Origin: Tundrisphaera sp051175315
GTDB taxonomy: Bacteria; Planctomycetota; Planctomycetia; Isosphaerales; Isosphaeraceae
Direction of reading: 5' to 3'
Assembly: GCF_051175315.1 (NCBI RefSeq)
Contig: NZ_CP195100.1
Location: 372,001 to 436,000, forward strand
Length of the DNA stretch: 64,000 bases
The notes beneath the pieces are model-generated. The model searched no databases. It worked only from the letters and a program-made list of their open reading frames with translations, and was not told the DNA's origin. A program made the translations under genes and the position numbers. This document shows positions 45,245 through 54,759 of the stretch, piece by piece. How positions within the stretch are numbered: position 1 is the stretch's first letter; every line of letters starts with the position of its first letter.

Positions 45245-46426
45245 TCATTTGCGTTTTGGGTGGCCGACCGCGTAGCCGTAGGGGGTCGGCCAGGTCGTCT
45301 GCTGGCCCCGGAGGGCCTCCTCGGCCTCGACCGTCCAGTAGGGGTTACGGAGCAGCTCCCGGCCGAGGAAGACCAGGTCGGCGGCCCCCGAGGCCACGAT
45401 CTCCTCGGCCTGGCGGGGGTCGGTGATCATCCCGACGGCCCCGGTGCCGACCCCGGTCTCGCGGCGGATCGTCGCGGCGAACGGGACCTGGTAGCCGGGC
45501 GCCGTCGGGATCTTCGCGTGGGGCACCAGCGCCCCCGAGGAGACGTCGATCAGCTTCACCCCGGCCGCGCACAACGCCCGGCCGAACTCCACCGACTGCT
45601 CCAGGTCCCAGCCGCCGTCGGCCCAGTCGGTCGCCGAGATCCGGACGAACAGCGGGTCGGATTCCGGGATCAGCTCGCGGACGGCCCGGACCACCCGGAG
45701 CGGGAACCGCATCCGGTTCTCCAGCGACCCGCCGTACTGGTCGGTCCTCCGGTTGCTCAGGGGCGAGAGGAACGAGTGGAGCAGGTAGCCGTGGGCGGCG
45801 TGGATCTCGATGATCCGGAAGCCGGCGGTGCGGGCCCGGCGGGTGGCCGCCGCGAACGCCTCGACGACGGCGTCCAGGCCCGCCTCGTCGAGTTCGATCG
45901 GGGCCGGCTCCCCCTCGCGGAACGGGATCGGGCTCGGCCCGACCACGTCCCAGGCGCCGTCCTCGGGCCTCGTCAGCCGCTTGCCGCCGAGCCAGGGGGC
46001 CTCGCAGCTGCCCTTGCGGCCGGCGTGGGCGATCTGGATGCCGGGGACCGTGCCCTGGCTTTCCATGAAGCGGGCGATCCGGGCCAGGGGCTCGATGTGG
46101 CGGTCGTCCCAGATCCCCATGTCGCCGGGGGTGATCCGGCCGTCGGCGGTCACGGCGGTGGCCTCGACGAGGATCAACCCCGCCCCGCCCACGGCCCGGC
46201 TCCCCAGGTGGACCAGGTGCCAGTCGTTGGCCATCCCGTCCTCGGCCCAGTACTGGCACATCGGCGACATGACGACCCGGTTGCGGAAGGTCACCCCCTC
46301 GATGGTCAGCGGCGTGAACAGGTCGACCTGCGGGAGCGGCCGATCGGCCGGGATCTCCGGAGGGCAGCCGACCCGGACGGTGAGCGGGGGCGGGTTCTCG
46401 GCCCGGCGGAGCGGTTGTTCATTCAT
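45245..46426 (-). CDS. NADH:flavin oxidoreductase, old yellow enzyme family
   Basis: A 393-residue YqjM-like old yellow enzyme that reduces activated alkenes with FMN. Visible are RNRVVMSPMCQYWAEDG (the FMN-contact Cys), QIAHAGRKGS, IHAAHGYLLHSFLSPLSNRRTDQYGGSLENR and the C-terminal GAVGMITDPRQAEEIV...LGRELLRNPYW. The ATG at 46426 has GGGA upstream; the one at 46441 has none. It heads the pair with the deacetylase-family gene. Confidence 0.88.
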   Translation of the reverse strand: MNEQPLRRAENPPPLTVRVGCPPEIPADRPLPQVDLFTPLTIEGVTFRNRVVMSPMCQYWAEDGMANDWHLVHLGSRAVGGAGLILVEATAVTADGRITPGDMGIWDDRHIEPLARIARFMESQGTVPGIQIAHAGRKGSCEAPWLGGKRLTRPEDGAWDVVGPSPIPFREGEPAPIELDEAGLDAVVEAFAAATRRARTAGFRIIEIHAAHGYLLHSFLSPLSNRRTDQYGGSLENRMRFPLRVVRAVRELIPESDPLFVRISATDWADGGWDLEQSVEFGRALCAAGVKLIDVSSGALVPHAKIPTAPGYQVPFAATIRRETGVGTGAVGMITDPRQAEEIVASGAADLVFLGRELLRNPYWTVEAEEALRGQQTTWPTPYGYAVGHPKRK

Positions 46427-46562
46427 CAAAGATTCCCACATCTGGTCGAGGGATGCCCCGTGCCCGTCCCGGCACCCGGGCGGCCATCCCTCGGGACGCC
46501 GATTTCAACCCCGATTCTAGCGGGAAGGTCCAGCCCCCTCCCGGCCGCCTCGTGCCGCCGGC

Positions 46563-48158
46563 TCACGCCTTGACGGCCCGCGAGCTGGCGCGGGCGGAGG
46601 GCACGTCGGCCAGGATCCGCTCCAGGTTGTCGAAGTCGAGCGGCTTGACCAGGTGGTGGTCGAAGCCCGCCTCGCTCGACCGCCGGAAGTCCTCCTCGCG
46701 GCCATAGCCGGTCATCGCCACCAGCAGGATCTCCCGGCCTTCGGGGAGCCCGCGCAGCTCGCCGGCGACCGAGTATCCGTCCCGGCCCGGCAGGCCGATG
46801 TCGAGCAGGACGACCTGGGGGCGGAACTCGGCGACGGCCTCGATCGCGTCGGTCCCGTTGTGGACCACGCGGGTCTCGTGATCCCAGATCTGGATCACCA
46901 TGGCCAGGCTCTCGGCCGCGTGGACGTTGTCGTCGACCACCAGGACCCGGGTCGGCCGGTGCACCGGGGCCGGGCCGGCCACGCGATCGGCCCGGGCGCC
47001 CGCCTCGATCTGGATGTCGGGGATCGGCAGGCGGACCGTGAACTCGCTGCCCTGCCCCGTCCCGTCGCTCCTGGCGACGACCTCGCCGCCGTGCATCTGG
47101 ACCAGGTTGCGGACCAGGGTCAGCCCGATCCCCAGGCCCCCCTGGGACCGGTCGAGCGAGCGTTCGGCCTGCGAGAATAGGTCGAAGACGCGGGTCAGCA
47201 TCTCGGGGGCGATCCCCACCCCGTTGTCGCGGACGGCCAGGCTCACGCAGCCGTCCTCGCGGGCGACGTCCATCGCGATCGACCCGCCGGTCTCGGTGTA
47301 CTTCGACGCGTTGTTCAGCAGGTTGACGATCACCTGCTCCATCCGGGTCGGGTCGGCCTCCATCCGGATCGGCCCGTCGGGCAGGGTCAGGCTGAACGTC
47401 TGGCGGCGGTGGTCGAAGGTGTTCCGCAGGTCCTCGACCGCCGTGGACGCGATCGCGGCGAGGTCGATGGTCTCGGTCCGCAGCTGGATCTTGCCGCGGG
47501 TGATCCGCGACACGTCGAGCAGGTCGTCCACCAGCCGGCAGAGGTGGCGGACCTGGCGCTCGATCATCTCCCGCATCCGCTCGCCGCTCTGCCGGTCCCC
47601 ATCGCGCAACTTGAGGAGGTGGACGGCGTTGAGGATGATCGACAGCGGGTTGCGGAGTTCGTGGGCGAGCATCGCCAGGAACTCGTCCTTGCGGAGGTCC
47701 GCCTCGCGCGTCTCGCCGTAGAGCTTCTCCAGCTCGACCCGCTGCGATTCCAGCTCCCGATGCGTCTCCACCTTGGCGATGGCGTCGGCCACCGTCTGGA
47801 GCAGGATCTCCGGGGTGAAGTGGCCCTTGACCAGGTAGTCGTGGGCCCCGCTCTTGAGGGCCAGGACGGCCACCGCCTCCTCGCCCCGCCCGGTCAGCAT
47901 CACGATCGGGAACGGGGCGTGGCCCGCGCCCCCGGTCAGTTCCGAAAGGAACTCCAGGCCGTTGAGGTCGGGCAGGTCGTAGTCCAGGAGCACGCAATCG
48001 GGCCGGAACTGGCGGCAGGCCGCCAGCCCGTTCAGGCCGGTGGACTCTTCCGAGAAGACATGGGCGATCTCGCGGTCCTTGCCCAGGTAGCGGCGCACGG
48101 TCTCGCGATCCTCGGGGCTGTCATCGATGATCAGGACCCGGCGCTCCCTTGAACCCAT
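46563..48158 (-). CDS. Hybrid sensor histidine kinase with two receiver domains
   Basis: A 531-residue protein in the order receiver, HisKA, HATPase, receiver. The first receiver has VLLDYDLPDLNGL (phosphoryl Asp) near residue 55-65; the H-box is FLAMLAHELRNPLSIIL; the ATPase has NLLNNASKY and RDNGVGIAPEM; the second receiver ends with VLLDIGLPGRDGYSV and the Lys-containing HLVKPLDFD. No input domain is seen, so it probably takes its phosphate from another kinase. Alternative starts at 48167 and 48230 are possible. Confidence 0.87.
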   Translation of the reverse strand: MGSRERRVLIIDDSPEDRETVRRYLGKDREIAHVFSEESTGLNGLAACRQFRPDCVLLDYDLPDLNGLEFLSELTGGAGHAPFPIVMLTGRGEEAVAVLALKSGAHDYLVKGHFTPEILLQTVADAIAKVETHRELESQRVELEKLYGETREADLRKDEFLAMLAHELRNPLSIILNAVHLLKLRDGDRQSGERMREMIERQVRHLCRLVDDLLDVSRITRGKIQLRTETIDLAAIASTAVEDLRNTFDHRRQTFSLTLPDGPIRMEADPTRMEQVIVNLLNNASKYTETGGSIAMDVAREDGCVSLAVRDNGVGIAPEMLTRVFDLFSQAERSLDRSQGGLGIGLTLVRNLVQMHGGEVVARSDGTGQGSEFTVRLPIPDIQIEAGARADRVAGPAPVHRPTRVLVVDDNVHAAESLAMVIQIWDHETRVVHNGTDAIEAVAEFRPQVVLLDIGLPGRDGYSVAGELRGLPEGREILLVAMTGYGREEDFRRSSEAGFDHHLVKPLDFDNLERILADVPSARASSRAVKA

Positions 48159-48440
48159 GACCTTCATACCCCAGTTGCTCTTGGCGAGGGCGGATGCATC
48201 ATCCCCGATTCGGCTTCCCCGGAGGCCCAACCAAAGGTCCCCCGGATCGCGTATTCGATCGGGATGATCGCCTCTTATGAATTTTCCATGCCGTTCGCTC
48301 CCAAATCAATCAACCGCCCATATTTTCGGTTCTCCGGGCCGATCTCCGGGCCGCCCGTCGCGGGTTCGGCGGATCCCTGGCCGGGGCCTCCTCGCCGGCC
48401 GGGGCGTGGATCGGGATGCCATCCCCCTGACACGCGAAAA

Positions 48441-48474
48441 GGCAGGATCCCCGATCATTTTCGGAGATCCTGCC
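48441..48474 (-). terminator. Rho-independent terminator of the matrixin gene
   Basis: A hairpin on the minus strand with stem GGCAGGATC/GATCCTGCC, an inner CCGA/TCGG pairing and a 6-nt loop, followed directly by TTTT. It is 56 nt downstream of the matrixin gene end and one of the few hairpins in the window with a T run. The rest of 48159-48529 shows no gene. Confidence 0.8.
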
Positions 48475-48529
48475 TCGATTGTTCAACCGATTTCTGCGGT
48501 CCACCGGGCGGGGCCGGTCGGGGAGAATG

Positions 48530-49912
48530 TCAGGCCTGGACCTTGAGCTTGAGCCGGTCGGCGAACCCGAGCCGCTTGACCGCGAACGCCTTCACCACGG
48601 ATTTCGGATGCTGATAGCCGATCACGCGGCGGATCCCCTTGCCCTTGCCCGACTTCGGGGCCTGGAACGAGTCGCCGTAACCGGACAGCGTCCCGATGGA
48701 GATGAATTCGAGCTCGTGCTCCGACTCGTCGGCCACCAACCGCGCCTGGCCCTTGACCCGGACCTTCCCCAGCGCCGAGCCGCCGCCGCCCTGGTCGGGC
48801 TGATTGGCGACGGTGGTGCTGGGCAGGGGCATGGGGTAGTTGGCCATGTTCCCCATGTTGATGGTCAGGGCATAGCCGCCCGCGCCGGTGGGGGCCCCGG
48901 CGCCCGCGAGGGTCCGGACGTAGTAGACGGTGTTCGGCGTGGCATTCGAGATGCTGGCCGAGACGTTGGCCCCGGTGGCCGAGCTGGGGGCGGAGGCCTG
49001 GACCAGCGCGCCGCCGGCGGCGTTATAGATCTGGACCCGGGGGCTCAGCAGGCTCCGCCCGGCCGCCTGCACGGTCGCCGTGAAGGTCGAGCTGGCGTTG
49101 GCCGGGGTCGTCACCTTGTACCAGTGCCCATCCGAGGCGTTGGTGATGTTCAGGTCCCACAGCATCACCTGGTTGAGGTAGCTGTTGAAGTTGGGGGCGG
49201 TGTCGTAGGCCGTGGCCCGGGTCGAGTTCCCGCCCCAGGAGGTGGTCCAGTCCGGCGTCCGGCCGCCCCAGATCGACTGGATCCCGGCGACGTCGTCGGT
49301 CGTCAGGGACTGCCGGAGCCCCTGATAATAGGTGGCCATGGTCGCGGTCTGGATGCTGGAATGGCCGAGGCCGAGCGAGTGGCCGAACTCGTGGATGGCG
49401 ACCGTCTGGAGGTCGTAATCGGAGTTGATCTGCCAGAGCTGGTTGGTGTTGTAGAGCTGGTCGCCGGCCAGGGGCCCGCCGTTGATCGGCGGCGGCGAGA
49501 ACGTCCAGGCCAGCGTCCCGCTCGACTGGGCATAGCCGCCGATCCGGATGTCCCCGAAGTTGGGGTCGCCCTGCTGATAGCTCCCGGTGCCCAGGGGCGC
49601 CCCGTTGTCCGGGACCTGGACCAGGTTCACCCCGGCCGAATACTGCCAGTCTGCCGCGGCCGCGGCGAAGGCGGCCGTCCAGGCGGCCCGGCCGAAGCGG
49701 GCGTCCATAGTCGAGATCAGGTTGCTGGTCGGGCCACCCAGGCTGGTGCCGTCGGGGATGAAACTATAGGTGATCCGCGTCCCATGGGTGAACTTGCCGC
49801 CGATGGCGGCATACATCAGGAGCCGGCCTTCAAGACCCTCGATGCACGGCCGGGCCGAACGCGAAGGCTTGGCCCGATGGGGGGCGCGCGGGCTGGTCAT
49901 CGGTACTCGCAT
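48530..49912 (-). CDS. Matrixin-like (M10 family) zinc metalloprotease
   Basis: A 460-residue predicted exported protease. The zinc site is HEFGHSLGLGH, with the following residues of the metzincin fold. The N-terminus has CIEGLEGRLLMYAAIGG, which resembles the LEPR-x-LL export motif of planctomycetes. After the catalytic part is a beta-rich region with the pattern of a pre-peptidase/adhesion-like domain and then a charged tail (KGKGIRRVIGYQHP). GAGG is 7 nt before ATG 49912. Confidence 0.85.
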   Translation of the reverse strand: MRVPMTSPRAPHRAKPSRSARPCIEGLEGRLLMYAAIGGKFTHGTRITYSFIPDGTSLGGPTSNLISTMDARFGRAAWTAAFAAAAADWQYSAGVNLVQVPDNGAPLGTGSYQQGDPNFGDIRIGGYAQSSGTLAWTFSPPPINGGPLAGDQLYNTNQLWQINSDYDLQTVAIHEFGHSLGLGHSSIQTATMATYYQGLRQSLTTDDVAGIQSIWGGRTPDWTTSWGGNSTRATAYDTAPNFNSYLNQVMLWDLNITNASDGHWYKVTTPANASSTFTATVQAAGRSLLSPRVQIYNAAGGALVQASAPSSATGANVSASISNATPNTVYYVRTLAGAGAPTGAGGYALTINMGNMANYPMPLPSTTVANQPDQGGGGSALGKVRVKGQARLVADESEHELEFISIGTLSGYGDSFQAPKSGKGKGIRRVIGYQHPKSVVKAFAVKRLGFADRLKLKVQA

Positions 49913-50335
49913 GGATGTACCTCAGGAAGGGGCCGAATTGTGCGTGTCCTGGTGGGATCGCGGCCCGGGGATGGCCGCAACGAAGGCCAGTATCGGCAAA
50001 GTTTGGAGGGGTGGCAATCAGACTTTAGCTCACGTCTGAGTATGAATTGGCGTTAGGTCAGGGGATGGGTGGTTTGGTTCATGTTCGTTCGCTTCGGTGC
50101 ACTTCGGGCGAACGAAACGATGCTCGCCGTTGACCTGCGTCATCAATCGTGTTGACACGACGCCACACGGTCCGGTTGCGCGCCCCGGGGCGGCCCCGGC
50201 GGGCGTCCGGAGGCCGGGCGCATCGTGCCTTTCGAGGCGTCGGGGTGCCTTCCGGCGCGGGCCGCCTATGATACCTGCGGGCATTCTTCGGCCGGCCGAT
50301 GCCCGGCCGGGCCAGCGGAGAGGAGTCGGCGAACT
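49913..50335. other. Divergent intergenic region with one hairpin
   Basis: No gene is seen between the matrixin-like gene and the ABC exporter. A 9-bp inverted repeat TTCGTTCGC/GCGAACGAA (50084-50092 with 50108-50116) lies in it and may be an operator or a terminator-like structure. Confidence 0.5.
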
Positions 50336-52255
50336 TTGGCGAATCAGTCAGCAAGATCGAGCCGGACGCGTTTCGAGGCCTATCGATCGGCGCGGGGGCG
50401 GGGCGACCGGCCCGCCGCGCCGGGCTCGGGCCCGGCGGATGCCGGCCGGAAGGGGCCGCGGCACCGGTCGTTGTTCCGACTCTACGGGGCTCTGGTTGGG
50501 CTGCTGGAAGGGCAACGGCTGGCGATCGCGATCGGGCTGGCCCTGGTCTCGGCCTCGACGGCCCTCCGGCTGGTGCCGCCGGCCGCGACCAAACTGGTCA
50601 TCGACCACGTCCTGCTCGGCCGCGCGATCCCGGAGGGACTGCCGGCTTGGCTCCCCCTGCCCGCCTCGCCCCGGGGGCGGCTGGTGGCCCTGGTCGGGGT
50701 GGTCATGACCGTCGCGGTGGTCGGGACGGTGCTCGGCCTCTGGAGCCGATGGCTGGCCACCCGCGCCAACAAGAGGGTCCAGGTGGCGGTGCGCCGGCGG
50801 GTCTTCGAACACGCCAGCCGCCTGCCGCTCCACCGCGTCTATGAGTTGAAGGCCGGGGGCGCCGCCAGCCTCCTGCGCGAGGATGCGGGGGGGATCGGCG
50901 AGCTGATCTTCAGCATGCTCTACAACCCCTGGCGGGCGATCGTCCAGCTGGCGGGCGGGCTGCTGATCCTGGCCTGGGTGGACTGGCGGTTCCTGTTGGT
51001 GGCCCTCGTGATCGCGCCCGGGGCCGTGCTGTCCGACCGGATGTGGAACAAGAGGCTTCGGCCGATCTATCGCGACGTCCGCAAGCAGAGGCAGGAGATC
51101 GACGCCCGCGCCGCCGAGTCGTTCGGCGGGGTGCGGGTCGTCCGGGCCTTCGGCCGCCAGAAGCGCGAGACGGCCCGGTTCGTGGGCGAGAACCACTTCA
51201 TGGCCCGCCAGGAGGTCTACGCCTGGTGGTGGTCGCGGATCGTCGAGGTGATCTGGGACCTGTTCCTCCCCGCCGCTTCGGCCGCCCTGCTCCTGTTCGG
51301 CGGCCTCAGCGTGCTGGACGGGCGGCTCTCTTTGGGCGACCTCATGATGTTCCTGGTCTACCTGGCGATGCTGCTGGAGCCCCTGGCAGTGCTGGCCACC
51401 AGCGCCACCCAGTTGCAGAACAACCTGTCCGGCTTCGACCGCGTGCTCGACCTCCTGGATGAGCCCCGCGAGATGGCCTCGCGTCCCGGGGCGATCGCCA
51501 TCGCCAAGGAGGATGTCGCCGGCCGGATCACCCTGGACCAGGTTTCGTTCACCTATCCGGGGAACGATGAGACGGTGATCCGGGACGTGAGCCTCGACGT
51601 GGCCCCGGGCGAGGTGATCGCCTTCGTCGGCCGCAGCGGCGCCGGCAAGACGACCCTGTGCAACCTGATCGCCCGGTTCCACGACCCGTCCTCGGGGTCG
51701 ATCCGCCTGGACGGCATCGACCTCCGCGACATCGAGGTGGAGAGCTACCGCCGCCTGCTGGGGATCGTCGAACAGGACGTCTTCCTGTTCGACGGGACGA
51801 TCGCCGACAACATCGCCTACGCGGCCAAGTCCCCGACCCGCGATCAGGTCGTCCACGCGGCGCGAGTGGCCAACGCCGACCGCTTCATCGAGTCGTTCCC
51901 GGACGGTTATGACACCCTGATCGGCGAGCGCGGGGTCCGCCTCAGCGGCGGGCAGAGGCAGCGCCTGGCGATCGCCCGCGCGGTGTTGGCCGACCCCAAG
52001 ATCTTCATCCTCGACGAGGCGACCAGCAACCTCGACAGCGAGAGCGAGTCCCTGATCCGCCGCGCCCTGGAGACCCTGATGCGTGGCCGGACCTCGTTCG
52101 TGATCGCCCACCGGCTCAGCACGATCCGGTCCGCGGACCGGATCGCGGTGGTCGACGACGGGGCGATCGTGGAGATCGGCACCCACGCCGAACTCCTCGC
52201 CCGCGACGGCCTCTACCGCGACATGACCGAACTCCAGCGGATCGAGGCCGACTGA
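50336..52255 (+). CDS. ABC transporter, fused permease and ATPase (exporter type)
   Basis: A 639-residue half-transporter of the MsbA/lipid and drug exporter type. Six membrane helices span about residues 55-350. The ATPase has Walker A GRSGAGKTT (near 432), the signature LSGGQRQRLAIARA (near 535), Walker B IFILDEATSN and an H-loop IAHRLSTIR. The start is probably TTG at 50336, as GGAGAGGAG precedes it by about 10 nt; the first in-frame GTG at 50225 has no such site. The substrate is not predictable. Confidence 0.9.
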   Translation: MANQSARSSRTRFEAYRSARGRGDRPAAPGSGPADAGRKGPRHRSLFRLYGALVGLLEGQRLAIAIGLALVSASTALRLVPPAATKLVIDHVLLGRAIPEGLPAWLPLPASPRGRLVALVGVVMTVAVVGTVLGLWSRWLATRANKRVQVAVRRRVFEHASRLPLHRVYELKAGGAASLLREDAGGIGELIFSMLYNPWRAIVQLAGGLLILAWVDWRFLLVALVIAPGAVLSDRMWNKRLRPIYRDVRKQRQEIDARAAESFGGVRVVRAFGRQKRETARFVGENHFMARQEVYAWWWSRIVEVIWDLFLPAASAALLLFGGLSVLDGRLSLGDLMMFLVYLAMLLEPLAVLATSATQLQNNLSGFDRVLDLLDEPREMASRPGAIAIAKEDVAGRITLDQVSFTYPGNDETVIRDVSLDVAPGEVIAFVGRSGAGKTTLCNLIARFHDPSSGSIRLDGIDLRDIEVESYRRLLGIVEQDVFLFDGTIADNIAYAAKSPTRDQVVHAARVANADRFIESFPDGYDTLIGERGVRLSGGQRQRLAIARAVLADPKIFILDEATSNLDSESESLIRRALETLMRGRTSFVIAHRLSTIRSADRIAVVDDGAIVEIGTHAELLARDGLYRDMTELQRIEAD

Positions 52256-52276
52256 CGCAGGACTCTCGGCGCGAGG

Positions 52277-52726
52277 TCAGTGCGAATGCTTGTGGCCCAT
52301 CGCGGCCACCATCTTCCGGCAGCTGGCCTCGCACCGCTTCAACTCGGCGGCCACCGCCTTCATCTCGGGGGAGTCGAACGCGGCCACCTGCTCCATCGTC
52401 TCCTTGCACGCCTCGCCGCACGACTCGCACGACAGCGCCATCATCGGGCTGTGGCTCGCGATGTTCTTGGCCGACAGGGCGCAGAACCCGGCGCAATCCA
52501 TCACGTAGCGGAGCGGCTTGGCGTGCTCCTTCTTGCCCATCCCCACTTCCTTAAGGCAGTGGTTGACGGCCATCTCGCACGCCTTCGCGCAGTCGCTACA
52601 CGCCTTCAAGCACTCCTCGTGGATGTCATCGGCGGCCGGCGCCGCGGCGACGGCCCCCGCGCCCGGCATCGCAACCATCCCGACGGCCCCGGCGCCCATC
52701 AGCCCGAACATCGTGCGGCGATCCAT
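52277..52726 (-). CDS. Cys-rich four-helix-bundle protein, possibly a Tat-exported copper-storage protein (Csp1-like)
   Basis: A 149-residue protein with signal MDRRTMFGLMGAGAVGMVAM, containing an RR pair as in Tat signals. The mature part has 12 cysteines in the helical spacing CxxxCxxCxxxC and CxxC/CxxxC, plus His-rich HKHSH at the end. Csp1 of Methylosinus is a Tat-exported copper store with 13 Cys, so a copper role is a good inference. It converges with the ABC exporter, 21 nt away. ATG at 52726 with GGGAG upstream. Confidence 0.75.
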   Translation of the reverse strand: MDRRTMFGLMGAGAVGMVAMPGAGAVAAAPAADDIHEECLKACSDCAKACEMAVNHCLKEVGMGKKEHAKPLRYVMDCAGFCALSAKNIASHSPMMALSCESCGEACKETMEQVAAFDSPEMKAVAAELKRCEASCRKMVAAMGHKHSH

Positions 52727-53173
52727 GTTGGCGTCTCCCGGTGGGGTGGCCGGCGGGCGAGGATGGGAGATCATCCTGGTCGGCCCGCGACCGATCCCGA
52801 TCCTTCGGCGTGCAAAACGCGGGCCCGACGTTCGCGCCCTTCCCGCGACACGCCCTCCTCGATGCCTTCGGCGACGATCCCCGCCCGATGCGAACCCGAT
52901 TCGGGTCGTCATGGCCCTGGCGGCCGGGGTGCGGGCCTCGCTCGATCAACCCACTTTGGCCGCCCCGAACCGGGAATGTGCCGTTTCGGACCCTTCAAGC
53001 AACATTTTCGGCTCTCCCGTTGCTGGACGGAATTGTCTTGTTTGCTTGGAGGTATGTGTACTACAAGATGTCCAGATCAAGGACCGGCGACGGACGGCCG
53101 CATTCGTACGGCGAACCGGTCGGGGCCAGCACGATCGAGAGAGAGACTCGAATTGAGATCGGATCATTCCCGC
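52727..53173. other. Intergenic space between the Csp1-like gene and the PEP-CTERM gene
   Basis: 447 nt between divergent genes with no gene seen. It is AT-richer toward the right (around 53020-53070). Confidence 0.4.
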
Positions 53174-54031
53174 ATGGGCCCGGGGCTGAGAGCGGTGGGC
53201 CTGGCCTTCGCCTTGGCCGCGTCCCTGGGCTCCAACGCCCGGGCGAGCATCACCGTCTACAACCTGTTCAAGACCATCGACTACCGGCAGACGAGCATCG
53301 CCCAGCCGACGACCCCCGTTCGGTATTACGGGGCCGCCGCGGTCGACTTCAACAACCCCGGCGACCTGACCGGGGCGCTGGTGTCCTCGTCGAGCCCGAA
53401 CTCCCCCTTCACGCTCAACCTGACCGGGCCCGGTTCGGCCTATTACGGGACGCCGGCCTACGCCACCAAGGCCGAGCTGGACCGGGTCATCCCGAATGGC
53501 ACCGCCTACACGTACCGCCTGAACGGCGGGACGTTCAACGGCCAGGCCGCGACCCTCAGCACCCCGGCGTCGGACTCCTACACCTCGACCGTGCCGTTTT
53601 TCACGGGCAACACCTACGCGGCGCTCCAGAATGTCGACGCCAGCCGGTCGATCCTCCTCACCTTCAACCCGTTCACGGCCCCCGCCGGGACCACCAACGC
53701 GAGCACATTCCTCAAAATCACCCGGGTTGCCGACGGCGTCCCGGTCTATGACATGAGCGGTCCCAGCTCGCTCTCGTCGGCATCGGTCGGGGCCAACACC
53801 CTGGCCGCCGGGACGCAGTACAACCTCTCCATCGTCTACAGCTCGCGGATCAGTACCCCCGGCGCGGGCTTCGGCGGGGCCACCTCGCTCATCAGCTACG
53901 ACCTGCGCACTGAACTGACCTTCACCACCGCCGCGGCCGTCCCCGAGCCGGCCTCGATCGTCTCCGCGGCGATCGGTGCCGTGTGCGTCCTCGGCTACCG
54001 CTCCCGGCGGCGCGGGGCATCCGTCGGCTGA
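53174..54031 (+). CDS. PEP-CTERM anchored exported protein
   Basis: A 285-residue protein. The N-terminal signal (GLRAVGLAFALAASLGSNARA) is followed by a Ser/Thr-rich beta-type region. The C-terminus AAVPEPASIVSAAIGAVCVLGYRSRRRG is a PEP-CTERM sorting signal (VPEP, a membrane helix, then Arg-rich), which in other bacteria is handled by exosortase. No exosortase is in this window. An in-frame TTG at 53153 could be the start instead of the ATG at 53174. Confidence 0.8.
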   Translation: MGPGLRAVGLAFALAASLGSNARASITVYNLFKTIDYRQTSIAQPTTPVRYYGAAAVDFNNPGDLTGALVSSSSPNSPFTLNLTGPGSAYYGTPAYATKAELDRVIPNGTAYTYRLNGGTFNGQAATLSTPASDSYTSTVPFFTGNTYAALQNVDASRSILLTFNPFTAPAGTTNASTFLKITRVADGVPVYDMSGPSSLSSASVGANTLAAGTQYNLSIVYSSRISTPGAGFGGATSLISYDLRTELTFTTAAAVPEPASIVSAAIGAVCVLGYRSRRRGASVG

Positions 54032-54759
54032 ACCCGGACGCGTTCCCCCTGCTCGACCTGCCGTCGCAGGCCCCCGCCGTCCTGAGGATCCTGCGTGGCC
54101 GCCCCGCGGCCGAATAAGCTGGACCGGCTGGGGGCATGCGTCCGGCTTGTCCCCGCCCGAAGGGATGGCTTCGGGAACGGCCTGACCTGCCTCGGGTTTC
54201 GGCGGCATCGGCGGAAAAGTGAGCGGGTCGATTTTCTCGCGACCCCGGCCACCTCGGCTGACGGGATGAGGTTTCGGACGGATCGGCCCCGAGGCCGGTG
54301 GACGATCGAGCCACCCGTCGACGTCCTCCCCTCCAGGTAGGGGCCATCGATTCGCGGAACCTCATCGCCGCCCACCGGCCGCAAGGCCGAGTCATCCGGC
54401 GTGGGACGGCGGCACCGCCCGGGAGAAACGAACCCACCGACCAGCCCGGCTCGGCCATCCTGGGGATCCGAAACGAACCCACCGCCGGGCCCGGGCCTGG
54501 CACGATGAGGAATCGAGGACGTACCCTCCGGCGTGTTGGAGGACACGCGGCCGGAAGATCCGAAACGAACCCGGGGCGGGCAACTCGGGCGATGTCGGCC
54601 ACCCGCTCCATGAGGTCCAATGGTCACCCAAAACGAACCCAACCGTTGCATCCCGGGCGGCCCATGACGACGACGAAACGAACCCAACGACGGCCCGATG
54701 ATGCCCGACCGAGGAGCCGCGAGGTTCGGCGAAACGCCTTCCGGCGGACGCTTTTCCGT
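54032..54759. other. 728-nt intergenic region with motif array
   Basis: No gene is seen between the PEP-CTERM gene and the diadenylate-cyclase-like gene. The region is filled with the AAACGAACCC motifs listed separately. Confidence 0.65.
54426..54686 (+). repeat. Array of five AAACGAACCC motifs
   Basis: AAACGAACCC starts at 54426, 54471, 54563, 54631 and 54676, all on the plus strand; in four copies the next base is A. Distances are 45, 92, 68 and 45 nt. The motif differs from the AAACGAAGCC of the 38500 array by one base. Confidence 0.8.

Noticed and set aside
50225..50335. GTG start for the ABC exporter
   Set aside because: No Shine-Dalgarno; TTG at 50336 has a strong one.
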